From DATLFQ01 sp035540915 (GTDB lineage Bacteria > Actinomycetota > Acidimicrobiia > Acidimicrobiales > GCA-2861595), in NCBI GenBank assembly GCA_035540915.1, contig DATLFQ010000120.1:1-15372 (forward strand): DNA of 15,372 bases. Reading direction: 5' to 3'. The position numbers and the translations under genes are program-made. The notes beneath the pieces were generated by a model. The model saw nothing but the letters and a program-made list of their open reading frames with translations. It was not told the origin of the DNA and made no database searches. Shown here piece after piece: positions 1-7,298 of this stretch. Numbering within the stretch: position 1 is the first letter of the stretch; each line of letters begins with the position of its first letter.

Positions 1-336
1 CTTGACCCGGCCGCTGATGGTCGAGAAATTGGTCAGCATCCCGCCGAGCCAGCGCTCGTTGATGTAGGGCATGCCGCACTGCGAGGCGAAGCGCGCCACC
101 GGGTCCTGGGTCTGCTTCTTGGTCCCGACGAACAGGATGGACCCGCCGCCTGCCACCGTGTTGCGCACGTACGAGTAGGCGGTCTCGATGCGCTGCAGCG
201 TCTGGTTGAGGTCGATGATGTAGATCCCGTTGCGCTCGCCGAAGATGAACCGCTTCATCTTGGGGTTCCAGCGCCGGGTCTGGTGCCCGAAGTGGACACC
301 GGCTTCCAGTAGTTGCTTCATGGTGACGACGGCCAT
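1..336 (-). CDS. rpsB: 30S ribosomal protein S2 (N-terminal part, cut by window edge)
   Basis: Structural protein of the small ribosomal subunit, binding late at the head-body junction with S1. The 112 visible codons start MAVVTMKQLLEAGVHFGHQT and continue with RRWNPKMKRFIFGERNGIYI, IIDLNQTLQRIE, ILFVGTKKQTQDP and NERWLGGMLTNF, an unmistakable S2 N-terminus. The rest of the gene (S2 proteins are usually about 230-290 aa) lies beyond position 1. The ATG at 336-334 is preceded on the minus strand by GGGAGGG (347-341) at good spacing. In Actinobacteria rpsB follows whiG and an M23 peptidase gene and precedes tsf; the first part of that order is present here, but a plus-strand gene has come in just upstream. 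Codon use matches the neighbours. Confidence 0.98.
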   Translation of the reverse strand, partial: MAVVTMKQLLEAGVHFGHQTRRWNPKMKRFIFGERNGIYIIDLNQTLQRIETAYSYVRNTVAGGGSILFVGTKKQTQDPVARFASQCGMPYINERWLGGMLTNFSTISGRVK

Positions 337-513
337 GTGGCCCTCCCGCGGTTGGCAAGGGCTCGGCGGCGGCGCCGGGGCGACCGTGGGGGCCGCCGAG
401 CTGTTGAGTGGGTATCGACGCCGGCGGACTGCCGAGGACGGCAGCCAGTGTAGCCACGGGCGGCTCCGCGCCATCCGGCCCCACCGTGCGACCACGGTGG
501 TTCACTTGACGGT
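337..513 (-). promoter_or_regulatory. rpsB leader / divergent intergenic region with weak -10 candidate
   Basis: This 177-bp spacer separates divergent rpsB (minus) and the four-helix membrane protein gene (plus). On the minus strand TACACT at 452-447 resembles a sigma-70 -10 box and would give a leader of roughly 100 nt. No convincing -35 lies 16-18 bp upstream. A long leader is plausible because rpsB in many bacteria is autoregulated by S2 through its leader, but I could not recognise a known S2-binding RNA here. TTGACG at 507-512 on the plus strand is too close to the plus-strand start to serve that gene. Confidence 0.3.
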
Positions 514-951
514 GTGGAGTTGGAACGCCTCACGCCGGGGGAACGAGTGGTGGCCGGCGCGGGCACCCTCTTGGCCTTCGATCTGCTGTTCCTCCCCTGG
601 CACCGCTTCGACCTCGGCATCGTCGTCGTCCCCCGGACGGCGGTGCAGTGGCCGTTCGCCCTTCTCGGCGTCCCTGCGCTGCTGCTGACCGTGGCGATGG
701 TCGCCGTCGTCACCCTGGGCGCCGCAACCGATGTCACGCTTCCTGCCCGGTTGGCCGGCTGGCGCCAGCGCCTCTACCCCGTCGGCGTCACCGTCGCCGT
801 GCTGCTCGGGGTGAAGCTGCTGGTCCTCACCAGCCCGTTGGGCTACGGCGCCTACCTCGGCATGGTGCTGGCAGCAGCCGTCGCCTACGGCGGGCACCTC
901 GTGCGCCGGGAATCGGGCGGGCCCGCCACCCCACCCCCCCGGGCCGGCTGA
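514..951 (+). CDS. Four-helix integral membrane protein, function unknown
   Basis: This 145-residue protein has four predicted membrane segments at about residues 11-28, 46-70, 88-106 and 110-129. It ends in a short Arg/Pro-rich tail. It opens with ERLTPGERVVAGAGTLLAFD followed by LLFLPWHRFDL. An N-terminal 'LT.GE' motif with an early Pro-Trp pair after helix 1 recalls small actinobacterial membrane proteins of unknown function; that is memory, not a search. GTG at 514 is used because it gives the full first helix, but there is no good Shine-Dalgarno sequence, only GGTGG about 13 nt upstream. The gene is the only plus-strand ORF between the M23/hydrolase gene and rpsB, and it converges on the former. 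High GC at third positions and a coherent hydrophobicity pattern support it as real. Confidence 0.72.
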   Translation: MELERLTPGERVVAGAGTLLAFDLLFLPWHRFDLGIVVVPRTAVQWPFALLGVPALLLTVAMVAVVTLGAATDVTLPARLAGWRQRLYPVGVTVAVLLGVKLLVLTSPLGYGAYLGMVLAAAVAYGGHLVRRESGGPATPPPRAG

Positions 952-1000
952 CAGCGGTTCTGGCCTCCTTTTCCGCCTAGTGCGCCGGCCGCTGCTACTT

Positions 1001-1015
1001 CCGGGCTCGGCCCGG
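1001..1015. terminator. Small GC hairpin between convergent genes
   Basis: CCGGGC-TCG-GCCCGG forms a perfect 6-bp stem with a 3-nt loop. It lies in the 135-bp spacer between the convergent membrane protein gene (ends 951) and the M23/hydrolase gene (ends 1087). There is no T-run on either strand, which is common in high-GC actinobacteria. It could act as a bidirectional terminator, but such short GC dyads also occur by chance. Nothing else was recognised in 952-1086. Confidence 0.25.
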
Positions 1016-1086
1016 GCCTGCGACGCGGGCGCTCTCCGACAGCGCCGACTGCGCCGACCGCGACCGCTGACGTCGGCCCCGCGCAT

Positions 1087-2721
1087 TCACGCGGTGCCGG
1101 TTCCCGTCCGGGCGCCGGCACCGGCGGGCCACCGCAGCCACCTCAAGGCCGGGACCAGCACTGCGGTGGCGACGTCGGTGCCGAAGGTCATCGCCGCACC
1201 GACCGCCTCGTCGGTCACGGCGTCGGCCAGGCTCCGGCAGGTCGGCGGCGCCCCGGCGACGGCCAGGGCGATCTCCCGGGTGGCCTGGTCGCTGGCCGGG
1301 AGGGCGTCGTGGGCCAGGCTGCCTCCAACGTCGACCACGACGTTGTCGGCACCAGCCAGGCGGGTTTTGGGGGAGGTGACGACCCAGTCGGCCCGGGCCG
1401 CCACCGAGGTGACCTGGACGCCGGGAGGCGGTGGGAAGGCGTCGAGGCGGCCCAGGAACGAGGAGCCCTCGGCCATCTGGGCCACCGATGCCGAGCCGAG
1501 CTCGACGCCGCCGACCGGACCGAATTCGTCGGCCACGTTGGCCAGCACCGATCCGGCCACCGAAGCTCGCAGCACGGCGCCGAGCGTGGCCAGGTCGGCG
1601 CCCCGATGCGGCGTGGCCAGCGTGACCAGCGTGGCCACGGACGCCGGTGCCTGGCGACCGAGCGCCGAGCGGGCCACCAGGCCGCCCTGGGAGTGGGCGA
1701 TCACGTCGATCGGCACGCCGGGGTGGCGGTCCTGCAGGTCCTCGAGCACGGCTCGCAGCCGCCGCCCCGACGCGACCAGGTCGTCCTGGGTCTCGCCTTC
1801 GCCGTAGGCGCGCTCGGCGGTGGTGGCGGCGCGGTAGGAGAAGCGGTGGACGTCCTCGTCGGCGTAGCCGAGCTCCCGGGTCCGGACGTCGAAGACGGCG
1901 GCACCGGCCGAGCTGGATGCCAACCCGGCGACCAGCACGGCGAGACGGCGGCCGGCCGGCTGCGGCGGCTCGACGGACCCCGGCGTGCAGTTTCCCCGCT
2001 GCGCCCACCAGCGGCCGGGGGCGGTGGCCAGCTGGACCGGCGTCGCCAGGACCGAGGACACCAGCGCCCGCAGCTCGCCGGCGGTCGGGACCGGGTTCAG
2101 CGCGGTGGCGGCGTCCCCGGCCCAGTCCAGTGCAGTGGCGCCGACGGCCGCCGCGGCCTTGGGCACACCCCTCAGGAACCGGACCAGGCGGTTGCGCTCG
2201 GTGCCCTCGCTCTCGGGCTCGAGGGGCCCGTCGGGCACCAGGCGCACGTCGAGCGCGCCCCCGGCCAGGAGGACGAGGGGGTCGAGGTAGGCGTCGCCGG
2301 CCGCCCGGGCGCCGAAGTGGAGGCTCGGGCCGGCCGTCCCGACCACGCCGCCCGCCGGCACCTCCTGGCCCCGGGCGACAGCCACGGTGGCCAGGAAGGC
2401 GTAGGTGGTCCGGATGCCGTCCGCGTGCAGCAGGACCACGTGCAGGCGACCGCCGACCTGACCGGCGAAGGCCACCGTGCCGGGGGCCGCCGCCCGCACG
2501 GAGGTACCCGGCTCGGTGGCGTAGTCGATCCCGGCGTTGCCGCGCGCCCCGATCCGGGACGGCGGGCGGAACTGGTCGACCACGGGGGCGTCGACCGGCG
2601 GCCGGTACACCACCGGCGCGCTCGGGACCGCCGACGCAGGCGGGCCCACGACGGCGACGGCGACGGCGACGGCAACAGCGACGGCAGAACTGCGGCGGGT
2701 GGTGCTAACGGAACTGCGCAC
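1087..2721 (-). CDS. Secreted fusion: degenerate M23 (LytM-like) domain plus alpha/beta hydrolase (lipase-like)
   Basis: A 544-residue exported protein. Residues 1-32 form a signal peptide whose core is an Ala-Val repeat ending near PPASA. Residues about 45-152 have the LytM/M23 fold pattern (GIDYATEPGTSVRAAAPG, then LHFGARAAGDAYLDPL). However, the usual HxxxD is NAGID (N62, D66) and the usual HxH is SLH (S133, H135), so one zinc ligand and one catalytic His are missing. Residues about 258-490 are an alpha/beta hydrolase of the lipase/PGAP1 type: nucleophile elbow IAHSQGG (S344), LVTLATPHRGADL, and likely triad partners D445 (RADWV) and H471 (LAHDALP). GTG 2721 has GGGAGGGG just upstream. In Streptomyces and relatives a stand-alone M23 gene sits between whiG and rpsB; here that gene appears extended by a hydrolase. 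The substrate is unknown; a cell-envelope lipid or ester is an inference. Confidence 0.85.
   Translation of the reverse strand: MRSSVSTTRRSSAVAVAVAVAVAVVGPPASAVPSAPVVYRPPVDAPVVDQFRPPSRIGARGNAGIDYATEPGTSVRAAAPGTVAFAGQVGGRLHVVLLHADGIRTTYAFLATVAVARGQEVPAGGVVGTAGPSLHFGARAAGDAYLDPLVLLAGGALDVRLVPDGPLEPESEGTERNRLVRFLRGVPKAAAAVGATALDWAGDAATALNPVPTAGELRALVSSVLATPVQLATAPGRWWAQRGNCTPGSVEPPQPAGRRLAVLVAGLASSSAGAAVFDVRTRELGYADEDVHRFSYRAATTAERAYGEGETQDDLVASGRRLRAVLEDLQDRHPGVPIDVIAHSQGGLVARSALGRQAPASVATLVTLATPHRGADLATLGAVLRASVAGSVLANVADEFGPVGGVELGSASVAQMAEGSSFLGRLDAFPPPPGVQVTSVAARADWVVTSPKTRLAGADNVVVDVGGSLAHDALPASDQATREIALAVAGAPPTCRSLADAVTDEAVGAAMTFGTDVATAVLVPALRWLRWPAGAGARTGTGTA
2651..2686. repeat. Hexanucleotide tandem repeat in signal-peptide coding region
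   Basis: Six units of ACGGCG (the last three carry single changes: ACGGCA, ACAGCG, ACGGCA) run head to tail. On the minus strand they encode the alternating Val-Ala hydrophobic core of the signal peptide of the M23/hydrolase protein. Gain or loss of a unit would keep frame and change signal-peptide length by two residues. Confidence 0.9.
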
Positions 2722-2799
2722 GGTCCCCTCCCAGGGCCACGGGGTGTGAGGGGAAGGGGTGGGGAAGCGAGGCCGCGCGTGCGGGGCGGCGGGCGCGAG

Positions 2800-3597
2800 T
2801 CAGGGCTTGGGCGCGGCGGGCTCCCGGTCGGCGGCGTGGAGGCGAGAGCGGAGCTGGAGCACGGCCCGGCTGTGGATCTGGCAGACGCGACTCTCGGTCA
2901 CCCCGAGCACCTGGCCGATCTCGGCCAGCGTGAGGTTCTCGTAGTAATAGAGGCCGAGCACCGTTTTCTCCCGGTCGCCGAGGCGCCCGATCGACGAGGC
3001 GAGCAGCACCCGCGTCTCTTCCACCTCGAAGGCGCCGACCGGTCCGGCGCCCTGGTCGGCGATGGTGTCACCGAGCGTCGTGCCGTCGTCCCGGTCGCCG
3101 CCGAGCACCTCGTCGAGGGGCACGATGCCCACGAACGAGACCTGGGCCAGCATCGCCTGCAGCTCGTCCTCGCCGACGCCGAGCTGCTCGGCCAGCTCGG
3201 CGTCGGTGGGCGCCCGGCCGAGCGACGCCTCCAGCGTGGAGAACGCCTTCTCGAGCGCCCGGGCCTTGGCCCGCACGGTGCGGGGCACCCAGTCCACCGC
3301 CCGCAGCTCGTCGATGATGGCACCTTTCACCCGGGTCATGGCGTAGGTCTCGAACTTCACGTTGCGGCCGGGGTCGAACTTCTCGATGGCGTCGATGAGG
3401 CCGAAGATCCCGTAGCTCACCAGGTCGGCCTGCTCGATGGTCGGCGGCAGCCCGACCGCGACGCGGCCCGCCACGAAGTTCACCATCGGGGCGTAGTGGA
3501 CGATGAGCCCGTCGCGTGCCTGGCGCGAGCCGGTGGCCTTGAACTCCTGCCACAGGACGTCGATCGCCCGCCGGTTGTCGTGCTCTGCGCCGTCCAT
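2800..3597 (-). CDS. whiG: RNA polymerase sigma factor, WhiG/FliA family
   Basis: Alternative sigma-70 family factor of 265 aa, a typical length for WhiG/FliA. Region 2 is clear: LVSYGIFGLIDAIEKFDPGR (59-78), then FETYAMTRVKGAIIDELR (82-99) and the family hallmark DWVPRTVR (102-109). Region 3 (about 117-165) includes APTDAELAEQLGV. Region 4 (about 203-252) has ENLTLAEIGQVLGVTESRVC and IHSRAVLQLR as the -35-binding helix-turn-helix. In Streptomyces WhiG drives sporulation genes and is held by an anti-sigma factor; in motile actinobacteria the homologue drives flagellar genes. No flagellar or anti-sigma gene is visible here, so the regulon cannot be told. ATG 3597 fits the family N-terminus; the ribosome site (ACAGGG) is weak. 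It follows dprA by 43 bp and precedes the M23/hydrolase gene, the conserved actinobacterial order. Confidence 0.92.
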   Translation of the reverse strand: MDGAEHDNRRAIDVLWQEFKATGSRQARDGLIVHYAPMVNFVAGRVAVGLPPTIEQADLVSYGIFGLIDAIEKFDPGRNVKFETYAMTRVKGAIIDELRAVDWVPRTVRAKARALEKAFSTLEASLGRAPTDAELAEQLGVGEDELQAMLAQVSFVGIVPLDEVLGGDRDDGTTLGDTIADQGAGPVGAFEVEETRVLLASSIGRLGDREKTVLGLYYYENLTLAEIGQVLGVTESRVCQIHSRAVLQLRSRLHAADREPAAPKP

Positions 3598-3640
3598 GGT
3601 CCCTGTCGTCGAGCCCGCCAGGTGGGCGAGTCTACGCCCG

Positions 3641-4813
3641 TCATCGGGGCCCGCCCGGACCGCCGACGCGCTCCCACCACCCGCCGGTGCGCCGCGCTCG
3701 ACCGGCCTCCTCCAGGCGGGCCAGGGCCAGGGTCACGGCCGCCGGTCCCAGGCCGGTGCGCTGGAGCAGTGTCTCCACCGTGGCCGCCTCCCAGCCCAGG
3801 GCGTCGAGAACCGGGAGTTCGCCGGCCGAAGGGGGCGGCCGGTGGTCGGGCGCCCCTGCGGCGGGCCGGGAGGCGGGCGGCGAGCCGGCGGTCTGCAACG
3901 ACAGGGCCACCAGGACGTCGGTGCTGTCGCACGCCGGGGCGCACCCCTCGGCGATGAGGCGGTTCGCCCCTGCCGAGGCGGGGCTGCGGACGGGACCGGG
4001 AACCGCCAGAACCGGGACGCCGCGGGCCTCGGCGGCCCGCACCGTGTGCATGGATCCGCCGCTGGCGTGGGTCTCGACGACGACCACCACGTGGGCCAGC
4101 GCAGCCAGGAGGCGGTTGCGGGCCGGAAAGCGCCACGGCTCGGGCCGGCCGCCGAGCGGCGCCTCCGACAGCACGAGCCCGGCGGCCGCCACCTGGTGCC
4201 ACAGGTCGCGGTGGCGCCGGGGGTAGACGACGTCCAGGCCACTGCCGACCACCGCCACCGGCGGCGCGCCGCCGGCGCCCAACGCGCCCCGGTGGGCGGC
4301 CCCGTCGATCCCCAGCGCGAGCCCCGAGACCACCGCCACGCCGGCCCGGGCCAGGTCCCGGCCCAGCTCGGCGGCCACGTCGCGCCCGTAGCCGGTGCAC
4401 CGGCGGGTGCCGACGACGGCGACCCGGGGACCGGCCGCCGCGGCCGGGTCGCCCAGGGCGAACAGGACAGGGGCCGGCTCGTGGTCGCCGGCCAGTGCGG
4501 CCGGGTAGCCCTCGCCGCCGTGGAGGCTGACGACGACGCCCGCCCGCCGATGGGCGTCGACCAGCTCCGGGACCGACACGGCCGCCGCCGACCGGGCCAG
4601 GGCGGGCCCGGCGCCGCCGCGGCCGACGTGGGCCCACGCCGCCGACGGCGCACGCCCGGCCAGGAGGGCGGCCAGGCGGTCCCAGGCCATGTAGGGCAGG
4701 CCGGCCAGGGCGGCGACGTAGGCCCACTCAGGGAGATCGGCCCGCACGGTCACCGGCCTACCCCCTGCAGGCTGGCCGGTGAGGCTCATGGACCACTTCT
4801 GCGGAGCGGTCAC
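3641..4813 (-). CDS. dprA: DNA-processing protein DprA
   Basis: Loads RecA on incoming single-stranded DNA during natural transformation; also widespread in bacteria not known to be competent. The 390-residue protein has an N-terminal helical region (about 25-90), a Rossmann-type DprA core (about 95-300) and a C-terminal winged-helix-like domain (about 330-380). Core motifs seen are VAVVGTRRCTGYG (131-143), VVSGLALGIDGAAH (161-174), GSGLDVVYPRRH (190-201), FPARNRLLAALAHVVVVVE (229-247), ASGGSMHT (250-257) and VPGPVRSPASAGANRLI (271-287). GTG 4813 is chosen because it overlaps the comM stop as GTGA and has GGAGG (4825-4821) seven bases upstream; ATG 4789 lacks a ribosome site. The overlap implies translational coupling to comM. 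Confidence 0.95.
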   Translation of the reverse strand: MTAPQKWSMSLTGQPAGGRPVTVRADLPEWAYVAALAGLPYMAWDRLAALLAGRAPSAAWAHVGRGGAGPALARSAAAVSVPELVDAHRRAGVVVSLHGGEGYPAALAGDHEPAPVLFALGDPAAAAGPRVAVVGTRRCTGYGRDVAAELGRDLARAGVAVVSGLALGIDGAAHRGALGAGGAPPVAVVGSGLDVVYPRRHRDLWHQVAAAGLVLSEAPLGGRPEPWRFPARNRLLAALAHVVVVVETHASGGSMHTVRAAEARGVPVLAVPGPVRSPASAGANRLIAEGCAPACDSTDVLVALSLQTAGSPPASRPAAGAPDHRPPPSAGELPVLDALGWEAATVETLLQRTGLGPAAVTLALARLEEAGRARRTGGWWERVGGPGGPR

Positions 4814-6321
4814 GACGCCGCCTCCAGGGCCGGCGGGTCGGCCCGCAGCTCCAGAGCCATGCCGACGTGCTCCTCGCCCACCACGGCCGGCCCGCCGTCG
4901 AGGTCGGCCAAGGTGCGAGCCACCCGGCGGACCCGGTGCAGCCCTCGCCCGCTGAGGGCGCCGGCCCGCAGCCGCCACTCCAGCAGCCGCCACGCAGTCG
5001 GGCTGAGCGGCGCCAGCTGGTCGAGCCGCGCCGGCGGCAGCTCGGCGTTGCACCGCAGGCCCCGGTCGACAGCCAGCGCCCGGGCCTCGGCCACCCGGGC
5101 CGCCACTGCGACGGTCGGCTCGCCCGGTGGGCCGCCGAGCAGCTCGCCCACCTCGGGCCGGCTGACCGGCAGGCGGAGGTCGAAGCGGTCGAGCAGCGGG
5201 CCGGACAGGCGGCGGGCGTAACGGGCCCGGGCCGCGTCGCTGCACCGGCACGAGCCCGGCGGGCCACCCAGCCCGCAGGGGCAGGGGTTCATCGCCGCCA
5301 CCAGCAGGAAGCGGGCCGGATAGGTCACGCTCGCACGGGCCCGGCAGACCCGCACCACGCCGTCCTCCAATGGCTGGCGGAGGGCATCCAGCACCGGGGC
5401 CGGAAACTCCCCCATCTCGTCGAGGAAGAGCACCCCGTGGTGGGCGGCGCTGATCTCGCCCGGCCGCAGCAGGGCCGTCCCGCCGCCGATGAGCGACACC
5501 GACGACGCCCCGTGGTGGGGCGCCCGCAGCGGAGGCCGGGTCACCAGCCCGCCCGGCGGCAGGGCGATCCCCGCGGCCGAGTGGACCTTGGTCGTCTCGA
5601 GCGCCTCGGCCCGGTCGAGCGCCGGCAACAGGCCGGCCAGGCGCCGGGCCAGGAGCGTCTTCCCCGACCCCGGCGGGCCGGTGAGGAGGAGGTGGTGCCC
5701 CCCGGCGGCGGCCACCTCCAGGGCGAAGCGGCCCAGGCGCTGGCCCCGGACGTCGGCCAGGTCCGGACCACCCTCCTCGGGCGGGCCTGGGGGCGGCGGC
5801 GGCGGGTCCTCCCACGGCGAGCGGCCGGCCAGCGCGTCGACCAGTGCCCGCAGCGTGGTGGCGACCCGCACCTCGTGGCGGCCGACGACGGCGGCCTCCG
5901 CTGCGCTGGCGGCCGGGACGACGATCACCGGGCTGGCGAGGGCGTCGACCATGGGGACCATGCCGGGCACGGGACGAAGGGCGCCGTCCAGCCCCAGCTC
6001 GCCCAGGAAGGCCAGGCCCGACACCGCCTCTGCGGCCAGCTCGCCGGCCGCCACGAGCAGGCCGACCGCGACCGCCACGTCCAGCCCGGCCCCGCCCTTC
6101 CGCACGCCGGTCGGCGCCAGGTTCACCGTCACCCGCTTGAGCACCCAGGGCAGGCCGCTGGACAGGAGGGCGGCCCGTACCCGGTCCCGCGACTCGCGGC
6201 AGGCGGCGTCGGGCAGGCCCACGATGGCGAACCCGGGCAGCCCGTTGGAGACGTGGACCTCGACGACAACCGGCCGGCCGTCGACGCCGAGCAGGGTGGC
6301 GGAGGGGATGCTGGCGAGCAC
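4810..6321 (-). CDS. comM: ComM/YifB family AAA+ ATPase (Mg-chelatase-like)
   Basis: Hexameric helicase of the ComM family that promotes branch migration and integration of transforming DNA. The 503 residues show an N-terminal Lon-like fold (1-165; HVSNGLPGFAIVGLPD at 23-38, VNLAPTGVRKGGAGLD at 66-81). A Pro-rich linker (PPPPPPGPP, 173-181) follows, then the Mg-chelatase AAA+ core with Walker A GPPGSGKT (215-222), FRAPHH-like LRAPHHGASSVSLIGGG (265-281), Walker B VLFLDE (297-302), and the NPCPCG...CRC cysteine cluster (C347, C349, C358, C360). The C-terminal subdomain contains LSGRGLHRVRRVARTLADLD (456-475). GTG 6321 has GAGGAGG six bases upstream; an in-frame extension to 6537 lacks family similarity. 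It heads a comM-dprA unit and is separated here from yraN, its frequent partner. Confidence 0.96.
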   Translation of the reverse strand: MLASIPSATLLGVDGRPVVVEVHVSNGLPGFAIVGLPDAACRESRDRVRAALLSSGLPWVLKRVTVNLAPTGVRKGGAGLDVAVAVGLLVAAGELAAEAVSGLAFLGELGLDGALRPVPGMVPMVDALASPVIVVPAASAAEAAVVGRHEVRVATTLRALVDALAGRSPWEDPPPPPPGPPEEGGPDLADVRGQRLGRFALEVAAAGGHHLLLTGPPGSGKTLLARRLAGLLPALDRAEALETTKVHSAAGIALPPGGLVTRPPLRAPHHGASSVSLIGGGTALLRPGEISAAHHGVLFLDEMGEFPAPVLDALRQPLEDGVVRVCRARASVTYPARFLLVAAMNPCPCGLGGPPGSCRCSDAARARYARRLSGPLLDRFDLRLPVSRPEVGELLGGPPGEPTVAVAARVAEARALAVDRGLRCNAELPPARLDQLAPLSPTAWRLLEWRLRAGALSGRGLHRVRRVARTLADLDGGPAVVGEEHVGMALELRADPPALEAAS

Positions 6322-6386
6322 GGCGGGCCTCCTCGTCCAGGGACACAGAGGAGGGCCAGTGCCGCCGGCCACTCGAAGCGGCCCGG

Positions 6387-6415
6387 ACTGTAGCCGCCGG
6401 GCGCGGCCCTGAAAA
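6387..6415 (-). promoter_or_regulatory. Candidate sigma-70 promoter for comM-dprA
   Basis: On the minus strand TTTTCA (6415-6410), a 17-bp spacer and TACAGT (6392-6387) match the vegetative -35/-10 pattern 4/6 and 4/6. The -10 box lies 65 bp before the comM GTG. It sits in the 200-bp spacer between divergent comM and the first matrixin. A separate promoter makes sense because the inserted plus-strand genes cut comM off from the upstream operon. I see no clear promoter for the plus-strand matrixin in the same spacer. Confidence 0.45.
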
Positions 6416-6521
6416 GGGGCGGCCGCCGGTAGGTTCGGACGTGCCGCCGGGGTGGGGCCGGGTACGGGTCGGTCATCGAACCCGCCTCGATCGAACGAGC
6501 CAGTGGCTCCGGAGAACTCGC

Positions 6522-7169
6522 ATGACGTCGCCGCCATCGCTGTACCGCATCCTGCGCCTGGCCAATGCGGTGGTGTTCGCCGCCGGCCTAGCTCTCGCCT
6601 TCGACCACAGCGTCGCCGCGGCGCTCGGCCGCTTCGAGGGCGGGCACCACTGGGCGACCGGCCGGCGGGTTCTGGTCCTGGTGGACCGGACCGGCGACCC
6701 GGCGTGGCACGATGCCACCCGGCGCGCCGCCGAGGTGTGGAACCGGGTGGCCGGCGGCACCGGCCTGCGCCTGCGCTGGGAGACCGGCACCGGCCCGTGC
6801 GAGGCGGACGGGCCGCGCATCGGCTTCTGCCTGGCCCGCCAGGCCGACCTCGGCGATCTGGAGCACGCCGACCGCCAGGGCGTCGCCCGGGTGCTGCTCG
6901 GCCGCTCCCACACCGCCGGCGCGGTGGTGGAGCTGTGCCGGGACTGCCGGCTCGACGACGCCCGGCGCCGGGTGATCGCCGCCCACGAGGTGGGCCACGT
7001 GCTCGGCCTGCCCCACAGCTCCCGCGAGCGCTCGGTCATGCACGCGCTGGGCGGCACCGAGGCGCCCGACGCCGTCGACCGCCAGGCGCTCCGCCGGCTC
7101 TACGACCACGTTGACGGCGAGGAGGACTGCGGCGTGCTCGACCTCGAGGTCGGCGCCCTCTGCTTCTGA
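6522..7169 (+). CDS. Membrane-anchored matrixin-like zinc metalloprotease (first of two)
   Basis: A 215-residue metzincin-type protease. A short hydrophobic segment (about 13-28, LANAVVFAAGLALAF) is a signal anchor or signal peptide, placing the domain outside the cell. The catalytic helix carries HEVGHVLGLPH (155-165), the full HExxHxxGxxH zinc site, followed by the Met-turn SVMHAL (M173). Six cysteines (93, 103, 139, 142, 203, 214) fit up to three disulfides, consistent with an exported enzyme. No pro-domain with a cysteine switch is seen. ATG 6522 has GGAG (6511-6514) at good spacing, and the hydrophobic segment starts soon after it; a longer in-frame start at 6441 adds an Arg-rich stretch without support. 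It is divergent from comM and precedes hsp20. The substrate is unknown. Confidence 0.85.
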   Translation: MTSPPSLYRILRLANAVVFAAGLALAFDHSVAAALGRFEGGHHWATGRRVLVLVDRTGDPAWHDATRRAAEVWNRVAGGTGLRLRWETGTGPCEADGPRIGFCLARQADLGDLEHADRQGVARVLLGRSHTAGAVVELCRDCRLDDARRRVIAAHEVGHVLGLPHSSRERSVMHALGGTEAPDAVDRQALRRLYDHVDGEEDCGVLDLEVGALCF

Positions 7170-7200
7170 GGCCGCCGGCCGCGGTTCGGCGCTCCCTCAG
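7166..7200 (+). terminator. Imperfect hairpin at the end of the first matrixin gene
   Basis: CTGAGG (7166-7171) pairs with CCTCAG (7195-7200), and inside it CGCCG pairs with CGGCG, leaving a GC-rich loop. The outer arm includes the TGA stop of the matrixin gene. There is no T-run. Its position just before the putative hsp20 promoter suggests it insulates the two units. Confidence 0.4.
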
Positions 7201-7211
7201 CCCCCACTCCG

Positions 7212-7237
7212 GGAATAGATCTCTCTCGGAGACTGTC
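7212..7237 (+). promoter_or_regulatory. SigR/SigH-like (thiol/heat stress) promoter candidate for hsp20
   Basis: GGAAT (7212-7216, in the context GGGAAT) is followed after exactly 18 bases by GTC (7235-7237). Streptomyces SigR promoters read GGAAT-N18-GTT, and mycobacterial SigH promoters are very similar; only the last base differs here. The site is 61 bp upstream of the hsp20 start. No CIRCE or HAIR (HspR) operator was found in the same spacer. Known SigH/SigR regulons include small heat-shock proteins, so the pairing is biologically sensible, but the motif is short. Confidence 0.45.
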
Positions 7238-7298
7238 GGAAATGCCGCACTGATGGACCTCGACTGCCACCACAGATGCAGCAGAGGAGGTGGTGACG

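Noticed and set aside
506..512. CTTGACG as a -35 box for the plus-strand membrane protein gene
   Set aside because: It lies two bases before the start codon, so a -10 would fall inside the gene.
1309..3957. Long plus-strand ORF (882 codons) antisense to the M23/hydrolase, whiG and dprA genes
   Set aside because: Its translation is Gly/Arg/His-rich without family motifs, and the opposite strand holds three recognisable genes. It is a typical shadow ORF of high-GC DNA.
3641..6346. A single 901-codon minus-strand ORF spanning dprA and most of comM
   Set aside because: The part over comM is in the wrong frame and low complexity. dprA has its own GTG with GGAGG at 4813, and comM reads in another frame.
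6481..6500. TCGAAC repeats (around CGATCGAACGAG) upstream of the first matrixin as an operator
   Set aside because: The copies are short and irregularly placed, with no dyad centred on a promoter. Chance is the simpler explanation.
7170..7298. CIRCE or HAIR heat-shock operator upstream of hsp20
   Set aside because: No TTAGCACTC/GAGTGCTAA or CTTGAGT/ACTCAAG pair is present, even allowing a few mismatches by eye.
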